DNA of 64,000 nucleotides, from NCBI RefSeq assembly GCF_030693625.1, contig NZ_JAUYAF010000035.1:1-64000 (forward strand). The letters are read 5' to 3'. The notes under the pieces are model-generated. The model saw nothing but the letters and a program-made list of their open reading frames with translations. It made no database searches and had not been told where the DNA came from. Made by a program: the position numbers and the translations under genes. This document shows, piece after piece, positions 1 to 8,041 of this stretch (position 1 is its first letter; each line of letters begins with the position of its first letter). The DNA comes from Phenylobacterium sp. (GTDB lineage: Bacteria > Pseudomonadota > Alphaproteobacteria > Caulobacterales > Caulobacteraceae).

Positions 1-47
1 GCGCCGATCACACGCTCACGAAGATCAACTGACAGCGCCTTGCTCAT
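1..47 (-). pseudogene. IS630-family transposase, N-terminal end only (cut by window edge)
   Basis: Read on the minus strand, the first 47 bases start with ATG and encode MSKALSVDLRERVIGA, the typical N-terminus of the helix-turn-helix part of IS630-family transposases. The rest lies outside the window, so it cannot be said whether the element is intact. The IS end should fall in the roughly 30 bases between this start and the small gene at 78. Confidence 0.6.
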
Positions 48-77
48 AGGTGCCAGCCTCCGTCACCAGCACAGAGC

Positions 78-305
78 TTGAATCAGAATCCGCGGGCCCT
101 GGGAATCCCCAACGATTCAATCAGGTCGCAGAATGCTCTAGAGGCCGGAGAGGGATTGGCTGTCAGCAGCCTCGCCACCGCGCGCGGTGGCCTTAAAGCT
201 GCTGATGTTTTGAACGGCCTGAAGGCTGGCGTTGAGCGGGGCCTTCTCAAAAATGGTCCCAACGGGTTTATAATGCTCACCGAAGCAGGCTTCGCCGAGC
301 TCTGA
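78..305 (+). CDS. small winged-helix-like hypothetical protein (paralogue of 33878-34099)
   Basis: The 75-residue frame starts with TTG, so the start is uncertain. Its last ~30 residues, from GLKAGVERGLLKNGPNGF to the closing LTEAGFAEL, are almost the same as the C-terminus of the minus-strand gene at 33878-34099, which has a good ribosome site. The pattern of a helix followed by a Gly/Asn-rich turn and 'LTEAG' looks like the recognition helix and wing of a winged-helix DNA-binding protein, but I do not recognise the family. The N-terminal part aligns poorly with its relative and lies next to an IS630 end, so this copy may be 5'-truncated. Confidence 0.5.
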   Translation: MNQNPRALGIPNDSIRSQNALEAGEGLAVSSLATARGGLKAADVLNGLKAGVERGLLKNGPNGFIMLTEAGFAEL

Positions 306-441
306 GAACGGCGCTCAGGAAAAGAGCTACACAACACTGTGGGCGCCTCAGACGGGCAAGCTCCCGAACTCCTACACTGCGGCAAACAGCAAGCTGGACT
401 CAAAAGGTTGGCTTCAGGCCGTCGACTATCTCCAAAGCTAA
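274..441 (+). other. coding-like fragment without start codon
   Basis: A 55-codon open frame follows a stop and has no usable start. Its end, with LWAPQTGKLPNSYTAANSKL and a final WLQAVDYLQS, has protein-like composition and may be the C-terminus of a decayed gene. I do not recognise it. Confidence 0.2.
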
Positions 442-558
442 ACGCGAGAGCACGCCGTCCGACCGGACGCCCCCCTTAACATTCAGCGGCGCTTCCCAGT
501 CTTGGCCAGCGGGACCCGGCAGGCGCGCTGCGCCGTACCCATCCGGGGAGTGCCGCGG

Positions 559-1155
559 TTAGCGAGATTTGCGCGGCTTGCGAGCCCAACGTCCGACGAC
601 GCGTTGGATTGCGTCGTATCGATCCGTGGTGGGGTCGGCGATCGGATTGAACCTCGTCCCGAGGATGTCGAGGGCGTCGTGATGGCTCTCGTCAGCGGGG
701 TCAGTGTAGGCCTGGACGAGATCGGCGTAGCCGAACGGCCCGCCGCAGTCTTCCGGCGGACATGGCCCCTTGGCGTAGGCCAGGAACGTTGCGTCGATGC
801 CGGCGGGAAGGGTCTCGAACCGATCGAGCTTGACCGTGTGGCTCCAACCATCTCCGAAGTCGTAGAGGTAGGTGAACCGCTTGGCGCCCGTCTGGGTCAG
901 CGCCTGCTGGAGCGTGGTCTTGCGGGCGTCGAGGGGACCATCCCCAAACAGATTGTCCGGGTCGGCCGGCCCCCATCCGAGATTACGGATTCGGATTTCC
1001 CACAGGTGGCTATTGGTCCATCCCATGGCCGCCTGCAGCACTTCATGGAGTCGATCCAGGCGGATCCTGAGAGGAACGACGATCCAGCGCTCAACCTTGG
1101 GCTCGACATCGTCGAGGGCGATCTTGAGGCGCGCGATCTTCTGGTCTGCGGTCAT
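559..1155 (-). CDS. plasmid pRiA4b ORF-3 family protein
   Basis: The 198-residue product matches the pRiA4b ORF-3-like (IS1096 passenger-like) family: an early LDDVEPKVERWIVVP strand, then LDRLHEVLQAAMGWTNSHLW, the YLYDFGDGWSHTVKL core motif and a CPPEDCGGPFGY segment. The biochemical role of the family is unknown; it is often carried on plasmids and near transposases. The ATG overlaps the last 4 bases of the IS66 remnant upstream on the same strand, so it appears to have been captured behind a truncated transposase gene. The family assignment is firm; any function is not. Confidence 0.85.
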   Translation of the reverse strand: MTADQKIARLKIALDDVEPKVERWIVVPLRIRLDRLHEVLQAAMGWTNSHLWEIRIRNLGWGPADPDNLFGDGPLDARKTTLQQALTQTGAKRFTYLYDFGDGWSHTVKLDRFETLPAGIDATFLAYAKGPCPPEDCGGPFGYADLVQAYTDPADESHHDALDILGTRFNPIADPTTDRYDAIQRVVGRWARKPRKSR

Positions 1156-1856
1156 GCCGCCGTTTTAGCGCGCGCCTGGGCCGGGTCCCAGTCGCGGCAG
1201 GAGACTTTCTCGCGAACGGTCTGGATCACCTTCCACTGGCGCGGGATGACCTCCAGGGTCTCGGTGACGTCCTCGCCGAGCTTGCCTAGGCGCGCGCCGC
1301 CGCAGCAGGCGCAGGTCTTCGGCGCCTCGATCACCAATCGCTCGCGCGGCAGATGCCCTGGAAAGGGCTGGCGCGAGGGTGTCTTGCGGGTAAACGCCTT
1401 AACCGTGGTCGTGGCCCGAGCGGCGGCCTGCTCGGCGGCGAGTTCGTCCTGCGTGGCCGAGGCTTCCAGCTCCTGCAGCTGCAGCTCCAGCTGATCAAGC
1501 AGCCGGCTGGACCGCTCAGAAAACGTCCCGAACCGCTCGCGCTTGAGATTGAGCTTGGCGATCTGCAGCTTCAGATGGGCGATCAGCGCCTGGTCATCAG
1601 CGCGCTCGGCCTTGGCCGCGGCGACTTTAGCGATAGCTACGGCCGCATCCGCGCGGTCCAGATCACGATCGGCATGCGCCGCATCCAGCTCGGCCTGCAT
1701 GCTGGCCAGCGCCGCCTTCAGCGCTTCGACATCCTCTGGAACCGGGGCGGCCGGCAACGATGGCGCTGCCCCCGAACGCCTCGTCCAAATCGCCAGCTTC
1801 TGCTCGTCGGTCCACGTCCGGCGGCGCTCGCCGGTCAGCAACGTGAGCTGGCTCAT
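1152..1856 (-). pseudogene. IS66-family remnant: TnpA N-terminus fused to truncated TnpC
   Basis: The first ~24 residues (LLTGERRRTWTDEQKLAI) look like the start of IS66 TnpA, the small DNA-binding accessory protein. From about residue 40 the protein becomes IS66 TnpC: a coiled coil (DDQALIAHLKLQIAKLNLKRERFG, here with one inserted-looking residue), then the zinc-binding CACCGGARLGKLGEDVTE and LEVIPRQWKVIQTVREKVSCRD. It then stops. TnpB and the whole TnpC catalytic domain are missing. An internal deletion fused tnpA to tnpC and a second event removed the 3' part, leaving an open but non-transposing frame of 234 codons. Confidence 0.75.
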
Positions 1857-2088
1857 CCAGTGCTCTTACGCCCGCTCATACGACCGGCCATATGACCAGA
1901 CTTAAACGCTCAGCATCGCCAACCGTCTCAGGCCGGCAAGGCGGCCCTCACCGGAGGGATACGCTGCGCCCCGCGCGGACCAAGGGAGAAGATGGGCGTC
2001 ACTCAGAAGCGCGTGGATCATTTGGCATCGCTTAGCGACTTGGCACGTTGGCAGAACTCAGCAGCCTGCACCGCGTATCCGAGGTCCT

Positions 2089-2339
2089 ATGTCAGACGAA
2101 TCCACCCCCCCCCCGCAAAGCCGAAGGCCCGAAGGGGGTTTGCGGCGATGTCGCCCGAGCGGCGTCGGACAATCGCCATCAAGGGTGGGGCGTCTGTGCC
2201 AGCAGAAAAGCGCTCGTTCTCAATCAATCGGGACTTGGCGAAAGACGCTGGGCGCAAAGGCGGTTCAGCGGAAGCCAACAAGTACAAGCCGACCGACGAA
2301 CCACCTAAGGAACCGACGCGGCGCAGACGCCCGTTCTAA
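2089..2339 (+). pseudogene. KGG-motif stress protein gene, frame broken at a C10 tract
   Basis: The main frame carries a KGG-type stress protein (con-10/GsiB-like): RRGFAAMSPERRRTIAIKGG and later DLAKDAGRKGGSAEANKY, ending in a basic tail RRRRPF. The natural-looking start, ATG at 2089 giving MSDESTPPP, is in a different frame. The two join at a run of ten C residues (2105-2114); 11 or 8 C would give one continuous protein. The alternative in-frame start at 1992 gives an N-terminus that does not look like the family. This is either a phase-variable tract, a real frameshift or a sequencing error. Confidence 0.65.
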
Positions 2340-2499
2340 GCTCACTACCGCGCGGTGAGTGGGCGCGCCTTTACGCCCAACCGGGATTTGTCTTCCATCC
2401 CCGCTAGCCGGGCGCCGCTGGAAATTGGGAGGAGAACGAGCGCCGCCCATTCCCTGTCAGCCGTCTATGAGTGATCTTCCCCCTAATTTGTGGACGGGG

Positions 2500-3360
2500 T
2501 TAAGCCGCTCTTCGTTCGGCGTCGGCTGGACTGATATATCCCAGTGCCGAGTGCAGGCGGCAGGGATTGTAGAAGCCCTCGATGTATTGGAACAGATCGC
2601 GCCGGGCCTGGTCGCGGGTGGCGTAGACCCGGTGATGGACCCGCTCGGTCTTGAGGGTGTGGAAGAAGCTCTCCATCGGGGCGTTGTCCCAGCAGTCGCC
2701 CTTGCGGCTCATCGACGGCGTGATCCCCTGTCGGGCAAGGGCTGAGCGATAGGCCTCGGCGGCGTACTGGATGCCGCGGTCGGAGTGGTGGATCAGGCCC
2801 GGAGCCGGCCTCTGGCGTTCGACAGCCATGTTCAACGCCTCCAGAGCGATCTCGGTGTGCAGGGTCTGGCGCATGGACCAGCCGACGATCTTGCGGGTGT
2901 GCGTGTCGAGGATCGCGGCCAGGTACAACCAGCCTTCGCCGGTGGGGATGTAGGTCAGGTCGGCGAGCCAGATCTGGTTGGGCACCGCTGCGGTGAAGTT
3001 ACGGGCGAGCCTGTTCGGGGCGATCGGATAGCCATGACGGCTGTCTGTCGTCCGTGTCCGCCGCGGCAGGGCGGCCAGCCCGCGAAGCCCCGCGCGACGC
3101 ATCAGCCGCTCGATGCGGCAGCGTCCGACGCGGCGTCCATGACCGCGAAGAATGGCGTGCACGCGCGGCGAGCCGTAGGTCCCGCTACTCTCGGCATGGA
3201 TCAGGCGGATGTCGTCGAGCAGCGCCCGGTTGGCCGCTGCGCGCCGGCTCTCGGGCCTGCCCCGCCAGGCGTAATAGCGGCTGGCCGACAGCCCCAGGAC
3301 CGCGCACATCACCCGAACCGGCCAGACCTTGCGATGCTCATCGACGAACCCGAATTTCAT
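2500..3360 (-). CDS. IS3-family transposase OrfB (DDE integrase domain)
   Basis: This 286-residue protein has the full catalytic part of an IS3 transposase: an N-terminal HTH_21-like segment (TYGSPRVHAILRGHGRRVGR), then the rve core with WLADLTYIPTGEGWLYLA (first Asp), HHSDRGIQY (second Asp) and DNAPMESFFHTLKTE (Glu), ending in YNPCRLHSALGYISPADAE. Its start overlaps the orfA stop by 4 bases. In IS3 elements a -1 ribosomal shift usually fuses OrfA and OrfB into the active transposase. Confidence 0.92.
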   Translation of the reverse strand: MKFGFVDEHRKVWPVRVMCAVLGLSASRYYAWRGRPESRRAAANRALLDDIRLIHAESSGTYGSPRVHAILRGHGRRVGRCRIERLMRRAGLRGLAALPRRTRTTDSRHGYPIAPNRLARNFTAAVPNQIWLADLTYIPTGEGWLYLAAILDTHTRKIVGWSMRQTLHTEIALEALNMAVERQRPAPGLIHHSDRGIQYAAEAYRSALARQGITPSMSRKGDCWDNAPMESFFHTLKTERVHHRVYATRDQARRDLFQYIEGFYNPCRLHSALGYISPADAERRAA

Positions 3361-3671
3361 CGGGAGGTCGCTCCGAAGATGAGCGCGGCTTCTTTTAGGA
3401 TGTCGCGCTCCATCCGCAGCCGGTCGTTCTCACGTCGGAGCTGGGCGTTCTCCGCGGCCAGATCAGACGGCGACGGGGCCACCGCCTGCGTGTTGGGGCG
3501 CCGCGAGGTCCCCGTCGCCTGCGCCCCGAACTGGGTCATCCATCGTCGAAGCACCGTCTCGTGCAAGCCCAACTCCCGGGCCACGGCGCCGACCGACAGG
3601 CCGCTGCTCCTCACACGATCCACTGCCTCCCGCTTGAAGGCCTCCGGAAAAGCCCGGCGCGTACCACTCAT
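3357..3671 (-). CDS. IS3-family transposase OrfA (helix-turn-helix)
   Basis: This 104-residue protein starts with the usual Tnp_8/HTH pattern (RRAFPEAFKREAVDRVRSSG, GLSVGAVARELGLHETVLRRW) and ends in a leucine-rich coiled coil (LAAENAQLRRENDRLRMERD, LKEAALIFGA) that mediates multimerisation. It binds the IS ends. It lies just inside the right inverted repeat and overlaps orfB by 4 bases. Confidence 0.92.
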   Translation of the reverse strand: MSGTRRAFPEAFKREAVDRVRSSGLSVGAVARELGLHETVLRRWMTQFGAQATGTSRRPNTQAVAPSPSDLAAENAQLRRENDRLRMERDILKEAALIFGATSR

Positions 3672-3733
3672 CAGACACTCCTCTCCAGCTCCGAAAAGCT
3701 AGCATGGGTGTCCACTGAAACGAGGGAGGATCA

Positions 3734-3999
3734 GAGCCAACCTCCTTCGGCCCAACGTTTCAGGCAGGACTCGCGCTCTTTGCGGCCCTGCCCGTGATCC
3801 CGCTCGCGGTCTGGTCAGCATGCCGCGTCGCCGCAGCTGTCCTGACGGTCGTGAAATAGCCGACACGCCACAGTCAGCCCCCCCCCGCCGGGCCTAAGCC
3901 TGTCGGCTTGGTAAGTGTCGCTGTCGTCCCGCAGGCGCGCCTCCCACAGAGTTTGCGGCGCTGGATTTCGGACCGCTTGCGCGGGAAAAGGCGGAGCCG
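3734..3999. other. gene-free stretch right of the IS3 element
   Basis: I see no convincing gene. A short hydrophobic open frame on the plus strand runs from before the IS insertion point to about 3859 but has no start codon or family signature. A C9 run lies near 3880. Confidence 0.3.
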
Positions 4000-4245
4000 T
4001 CAGGCCTTGGGTCCCTGCGGTGGTTTCCAGAGCAGGATGATAACCGACAACATCGTGGCCCATGCCCACAATTTCGCCGCGACGAACGTAGCTTGCGAAA
4101 CTTCGGTGAGGTGACCGCGATTGTTGAGGAAGTAGCGCCCGAGCTCGAGTTTGCCCGTTAGGGCGTCCCCTGCCGTCAGCTGAACCACCATGAAGGAGAT
4201 GATGTTAACCCAAATCGCGATGCGGAAGAATCGCCACCTGTTCAT
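4000..4245 (-). CDS. small membrane protein, unknown function
   Basis: I chose the internal ATG at 4245 because GGGAGAGG lies at ribosome-site distance before it; the longer frame adds a basic low-complexity leader. The 81-residue product has two hydrophobic segments, FFRIAIWVNIISFMVVQL near the start and FVAAKLWAWATMLSVIILLW near the end, separated by a ~30-residue loop with a YFLNNRGHLTEV segment. No family is recognised. A second small membrane protein gene follows upstream on the same strand (4425-4598), so the two may be one transcript. Confidence 0.55.
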   Translation of the reverse strand: MNRWRFFRIAIWVNIISFMVVQLTAGDALTGKLELGRYFLNNRGHLTEVSQATFVAAKLWAWATMLSVIILLWKPPQGPKA

Positions 4246-4424
4246 CGGGCCTCTCCCTTTCCTCAAGCGTCTACGACGTCCGGCTCGGGCAGACGGGTTT
4301 GTGAACGCAGTCTCGCCACAAAAGCCCGTTTTCGGCATGGCGGCGCTGACGCCGGCCCAAGCTGAATTCATTGATGGCGCGACTTGACCCGGCCTGCGCG
4401 CGCGAAGCAACCCAAGGGGTTCGG

Positions 4425-4598
4425 CTACTCAGCGGCTAATAGGTGGCGGACCACTCCGGCCTGGACAACGACGAGCAACAAACCGCACACGGCGACTAGG
4501 TTCACGGTCCTGAAAAGCCACACCGCGACGGGGTGCTCACTCCATTGAGCCTCCGCTGGCACGGCACGGCCTTGAATATCCCATTCTGACGTTGTCAT
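4425..4598 (-). CDS. very small single-span membrane protein
   Basis: From ATG at 4598 (MTTSEWDIQGRAVP) the product is 57 residues with one membrane span (VWLFRTVNLVAVCGLLLVVV) and a short tail HLLAAE. An AAGGGT stretch precedes the start. The longer frame up to 4760 runs through a terminator-like hairpin and is unlikely. Function unknown. Confidence 0.4.
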   Translation of the reverse strand: MTTSEWDIQGRAVPAEAQWSEHPVAVWLFRTVNLVAVCGLLLVVVQAGVVRHLLAAE

Positions 4599-4745
4599 GC
4601 TCGACCCTTCTGTTCGACGGAGGATCTGCTGCAATAAAGACGCCAGATAGGTGCAGCGTCTTGATGTCCAGCAATGGGGACCTGTTGGATCCGACACACA
4701 ACAGGTGAGCGCTCCTTGCACCCGTCGAGCCACGAACAATAGAAA

Positions 4746-4771
4746 ACGGCGCGGCCACAAGGCCGCGCCGT
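4746..4771 (-). terminator. rho-independent terminator of the TonB receptor gene
   Basis: An 11-bp perfect stem (ACGGCGCGGCC / GGCCGCGCCGT) with a 4-base loop lies 23 bases after the receptor stop codon. On the minus strand it is followed by TTTTC, so it should end that transcript. Confidence 0.85.
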
Positions 4772-4794
4772 CCTCTACTTTAAGCCTCAGTCGG

Positions 4795-7221
4795 CTACCA
4801 CTTGTAGCTCAAGCGGCCATAGACGAACCGGCCGTTGAAGCCGAAGGGCGAGTAGCCGGGGAAGCCGATCGATCCCGTGGCGCCGCTGATGCTGGTGGGG
4901 GTCGAGCGGGGGTACTCATCAAGGATGTTGTTGGCGCCAAGCGCCAGGGTCACCCCCATCGGGAAGGTGTAACGCCCCTCCAGGTCCACCAGGGTCGCCC
5001 GACCCGTGCCGATATCGAAGGCCGGATTGTTGCTCGGCGACAGGACACCGTCATAGTCGGTAACCTTGGTGCTGAGGGCCAGGTTGTTGCGAGTCCAATC
5101 AGCGCTAAACACCAGCTTACGTTCCGGCGTGCCCTCTTCGTAGGTCAGGCGATTGGCCCGGTCGAAGAGGAAGGCCGGCTGCGGTAGGGCCGACAGGGTC
5201 GGCAGAGCCGGGGTCTTGGTCACCTCCGTGGAATTGAAGTTCGCCGCCGCCGTCAGGTCCAGGCGGCTGTCACCCAGGTCCATACGGTAGCGAGCCACCA
5301 CGTCGACGCCCTTTGTGGTGGTGTCCACGCCATTGATGAAGAAGCGCGCGGCGCTAACGCCGAAGGGGGCCAGCAGGGCGGTGATCGCCGCCGACGTCGC
5401 CGCAGGCGTGCTGGTGTTGGGCAAGTTCTCCGACAGGACGATGCGGTTTTCCAGATCGATCTGGTAGGCGTCGACGGTCAGCTCGAAGGCGCCCGCACGG
5501 TACACCATGCCTAGGGAGTAGTTGACCGAGGTTTCAGGCTCCAGCGGCTTGGCGCCAAGGGCGCGCGCCACGGGGCTGGACACCGGGAAGGTGCCCACCT
5601 CGATGAGCTGGAAGGTGGTGCCCACCAGCACGTTGTTGGTGGAGGTGTAGGTGAAGTACTGCTGCTGCAGGGCCGGAGCCTTGAAGCCCGAGGAGACCGC
5701 GCCACGCAGGGCGAAGGCCTCGTTGAAGTCGTAGCGCAGGGCAAGCTTCCCTGTGCCCTTGCCGCCGAAGTCCGAGTAGTCCTCGTAGCGGCCGGCGATG
5801 TCGAAGCCGAACTTCTCCGTAAGCTTGCCTTCCACGTCGACATAGACGGCGTAGTTGTGACGCGAGACGTCAACTTCGTTGGCGGGACGGAACCCGGGGA
5901 AGCCCTGGGAGACGCCAGCCTTGGTGGGGTCGGGACCCACCGTATAGGAGGCCGCCTCGCCCGCCCCGATCCCGAAGGACTCGTCACGGTACTCAAGGCC
6001 GCCCGCCACATTGAGCGGCTCCGCCAGGCCGACATCAAAGGTGCGCGACAGGTTCAGGTCGACGATCCACTGGGTGTACTCCAGGGAGCCGGCCCGGAAG
6101 GTTCTCGGCGAGGCCGCGCCATAGGAGGCGTTGATCGAGTTGACGACCGTGTATTCCAGCTCGTTCTTGCCGTAGTTGGCTGACAGATCGACCTTCCAGC
6201 CAGCGGTCTCACCCTTGATCCCGCCCTGCAGGGTGAGGTCGGCGATCTCGGTCTCGATCTGCGGCAGGAACCCGCCCGGATAGACCGCCGCCACGTTGTT
6301 GGCGTTGTTGTAGGCGCGCGCGGTGGCCGCGGCGTTGGTGTCGCGTTGCTGATAGCCCGCGAAACCGTAGACCGACCAGGTGTCGTTAAGCGGCAGGCCG
6401 GCATTGGCGAAGACCGTGTAGCTCTCAACCTTCGGATCGCCGTAGCGGCCGATGATGCGGCCGGGATTGTAGAGCGGAAGGGCGACGCGGTCGGCATAGT
6501 CGGAACGGTTGGTGGGGTTGCGCTTCACATACTCGCCCGACACCGTCAGGAAGCCGTCGTCGCCAAGGCCAAAGCCCTGCCAAGCCGCCAAGGACTGGGT
6601 GACGCCGTCCTTGGCGTCGCGCTTGCCCCGCGCTGTGCGCACCGTGGTGTTGTAGACGCCGTAGTTGTAGGTGGCGCCGCCACCGGAGGCGGCCTCGCGC
6701 AGGCGGATGTTCATGACACCAGCGATGGCGTCGGCGCCATACTGAGCCGAGGCCCCGTCTCGCAGAACCTCCACACGGTCAACGGTGACGGTGGGGATGG
6801 TGTTGAGGTCGAAGGCGGTGGAGCCGCGACCAATGGAGCCGTTCACCGCCACCAGGGCCGAGACGTGGCCGCGCATGCCGTTGACCAGCACCAGGGTCTG
6901 GTCAGGAGCCAGGCCGCGCAGGGTGGCCGGACGCACATGGTCGGTGCCGTCGGTGATAGCCGGACGCGGGAAGTCCAAGGCAGGCGTCAGGTTCGCCAAG
7001 GCCTGAGCCAACTCCGTAGATGCGCCTTGGCGCGAGATCGCCTCAGCGCCGATGACGTCGACAGGCGCCAGGGTGTCGAGACGCGAGCGGCCGACGGTGC
7101 GCGTGCCGGTGACAACCAGCTCGTCGACATTAACCTCCTCGGACGCGGACTGAGCGGCGGCCGCGCCGCTCCACAAAGTCATGGCGGAGGCGGCGGCGAA
7201 GAGAAGCGAGCGATAGCGCAT
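4795..7221 (-). CDS. TonB-dependent outer-membrane receptor
   Basis: The 808-residue protein has a signal peptide (MRYRSLLFAAASAMTLWSGAAAAQ), a TonB-box-like segment VDELVVTGTRT, a plug domain (residues ~50-165: LRGLAPDQTLVLVNGMRG, VEVLRDGASAQYGADAIAGV) and a long beta-barrel ending in an aromatic residue (GRLSYKW), as outer-membrane barrels do. It imports a ligand using TonB energy; the ligand cannot be read from sequence. It lacks an STN signalling domain, unlike the receptor at 17713. It stands alone with its own terminator, and the long upstream region should hold its promoter. Confidence 0.92.
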   Translation of the reverse strand: MRYRSLLFAAASAMTLWSGAAAAQSASEEVNVDELVVTGTRTVGRSRLDTLAPVDVIGAEAISRQGASTELAQALANLTPALDFPRPAITDGTDHVRPATLRGLAPDQTLVLVNGMRGHVSALVAVNGSIGRGSTAFDLNTIPTVTVDRVEVLRDGASAQYGADAIAGVMNIRLREAASGGGATYNYGVYNTTVRTARGKRDAKDGVTQSLAAWQGFGLGDDGFLTVSGEYVKRNPTNRSDYADRVALPLYNPGRIIGRYGDPKVESYTVFANAGLPLNDTWSVYGFAGYQQRDTNAAATARAYNNANNVAAVYPGGFLPQIETEIADLTLQGGIKGETAGWKVDLSANYGKNELEYTVVNSINASYGAASPRTFRAGSLEYTQWIVDLNLSRTFDVGLAEPLNVAGGLEYRDESFGIGAGEAASYTVGPDPTKAGVSQGFPGFRPANEVDVSRHNYAVYVDVEGKLTEKFGFDIAGRYEDYSDFGGKGTGKLALRYDFNEAFALRGAVSSGFKAPALQQQYFTYTSTNNVLVGTTFQLIEVGTFPVSSPVARALGAKPLEPETSVNYSLGMVYRAGAFELTVDAYQIDLENRIVLSENLPNTSTPAATSAAITALLAPFGVSAARFFINGVDTTTKGVDVVARYRMDLGDSRLDLTAAANFNSTEVTKTPALPTLSALPQPAFLFDRANRLTYEEGTPERKLVFSADWTRNNLALSTKVTDYDGVLSPSNNPAFDIGTGRATLVDLEGRYTFPMGVTLALGANNILDEYPRSTPTSISGATGSIGFPGYSPFGFNGRFVYGRLSYKW

Positions 7222-7555
7222 GAGAGAACCCCAAGATCATCCGGACTCGGCGGATTGTTGTGCAGCTTCTAGTCCCTCTCGCCTCGCGCTAGGGGCGTAT
7301 TTTTACAACAACTGCCAGAAACTTCGCAGTCGCATCGCATTCAAGTCAGGGCTTCCAGCGATCAACATTTCACTTTCTCCATGGTGACGCTTGTTTTGGC
7401 TTGGACAGATGCCCGCCGTTGGGCGGCGCCGCCCCGACCTGCGTAGACGTCATCAGGCCGGGCTATGCAGCTCGTGTTGGCGACTGGAGAACCAACAAAG
7501 CATCACGTGAAACAGCCCTGGCTGTTGCACGACCCCAGCCCGTCCGGGGGCTAGG

Positions 7556-7650
7556 TGTTCCCCCGAAATAGTGGACGGGGTTACGCCGCTCTACGTTCCT
7601 TCTCGGTTGGACTGATATAGCCCAGTGCCGAATGCACGCGCCGGGATTGT
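7556..7650 (-). mobile_element. solo end fragment of the IS3 element at 2472-3733
   Basis: About 95 bases closely match the left end of the intact IS3 element (for example GTGGACGGGGTTA, TTGGACTGATATAG, CCCAGTGCCGAATGCA against 2490-2575), including the inverted-repeat end and the last codons of orfB. The rest of the element is absent, and the match stops just before the palindrome at 7663. Confidence 0.8.
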
Positions 7651-7662
7651 GGCCTCGGCCAA

Positions 7663-7689
7663 CCAATGCATCCGGTCCGGATGCATTGG
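7663..7689. promoter_or_regulatory. 27-bp perfect palindrome
   Basis: CCAATGCATCCGG and its exact complement flank a single T. It lies ~80 bases before the antitoxin gene and right after the IS fragment. It may be an operator, or a hairpin. Confidence 0.5.
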
Positions 7690-7729
7690 TCCGAGCGTGG
7701 ACGGCCTCCTGGATCGCAGCCATGACGGA

Positions 7730-7757
7730 AGTCCGGAAAATCCGCATTTTACGGACT
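7730..7757. promoter_or_regulatory. inverted repeat before the Phd-like antitoxin gene
   Basis: AGTCCGGAAAAT and ATTTTACGGACT form 12-base arms (11 of 12 paired) around CCGC, ending 12 bases before the antitoxin start. Phd/YefM antitoxins repress their own operons through such sites. Confidence 0.6.
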
Positions 7758-7769
7758 ATGGAGGTCGCC

Positions 7770-8036
7770 ATGATCGAAGTCCCTGCAACCGAGATCGCCA
7801 AGCGCTTCTCACGCTACCGCCAAGCGGCTCAACGAGAGCCCGTCGCTGTGACCCACCACAACCGCGTCACAGAGGTCTTGATGTCGAAACACGACTACGA
7901 CGAGTTCGTACGGCTTAAGAGTCTGGCCACCCGCGCCCAATGGACCCACGAGTTGTCAGCGGAGTCGCTGGCGGCGCTCACCGAAGCGCGCGTCGACCCG
8001 GCGCATGAACACCTCGACGCCCTGCTGGACGAATAG
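7770..8036 (+). CDS. Phd/YefM-type antitoxin
   Basis: I start at ATG 7770 because GGAGGT precedes it. The 88-residue product has the Phd/YefM N-terminal DNA-binding fold pattern (IEVPATEIAKRFSRYRQAAQ, REPVAVTHHNRVTEVLMS, DYDEFVRL) followed by a C-terminal helical, acidic toxin-binding tail. Antitoxins of this type neutralise the partner toxin and repress the operon. The next gene starts 5 bases after its stop, as in a two-gene toxin-antitoxin operon. Confidence 0.8.
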   Translation: MIEVPATEIAKRFSRYRQAAQREPVAVTHHNRVTEVLMSKHDYDEFVRLKSLATRAQWTHELSAESLAALTEARVDPAHEHLDALLDE

Positions 8037-8041
8037 GTCCC

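Larger units (their letters stand above)
2472..3733 (-). mobile_element. complete IS3-family insertion sequence
   Basis: The element carries orfA and orfB of an IS3-type transposase. The left end (TGATCTTCCCCCTAATTTGT from 2472) and the reverse complement of the right end (TGATCCTCCCTCGTTTCAGT, ending at 3733) form an imperfect terminal inverted repeat of about 24 bp that includes a shared GTGGAC. Both sides are flanked by GAG (2469-2471 and 3734-3736), a 3-bp target duplication as expected for the family. Both frames are open, so it may be active. A fragment of its left end is found at 7556-7650. Confidence 0.85.
7222..7769. other. 548-bp intergenic region with IS debris and operators
   Basis: From the receptor start to about 7555 I see no gene; the receptor promoter should lie here. 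The remainder holds a fragment of the IS3 element end (7556-7650), a 27-bp palindrome and the operator-like repeat of the toxin-antitoxin pair, each listed separately. Confidence 0.5.

Noticed and set aside
502..1494. 330-codon plus-strand open frame
   Set aside because: It is the complement of the pRiA4b-type gene and the IS66 remnant, with Arg/Ser/Val-rich low-complexity product and no family features.
4599..4760. Upstream extension of the small membrane protein at 4425-4598
   Set aside because: The extension crosses the terminator hairpin at 4746-4771 and is not membrane-like; the ATG at 4598 fits better.
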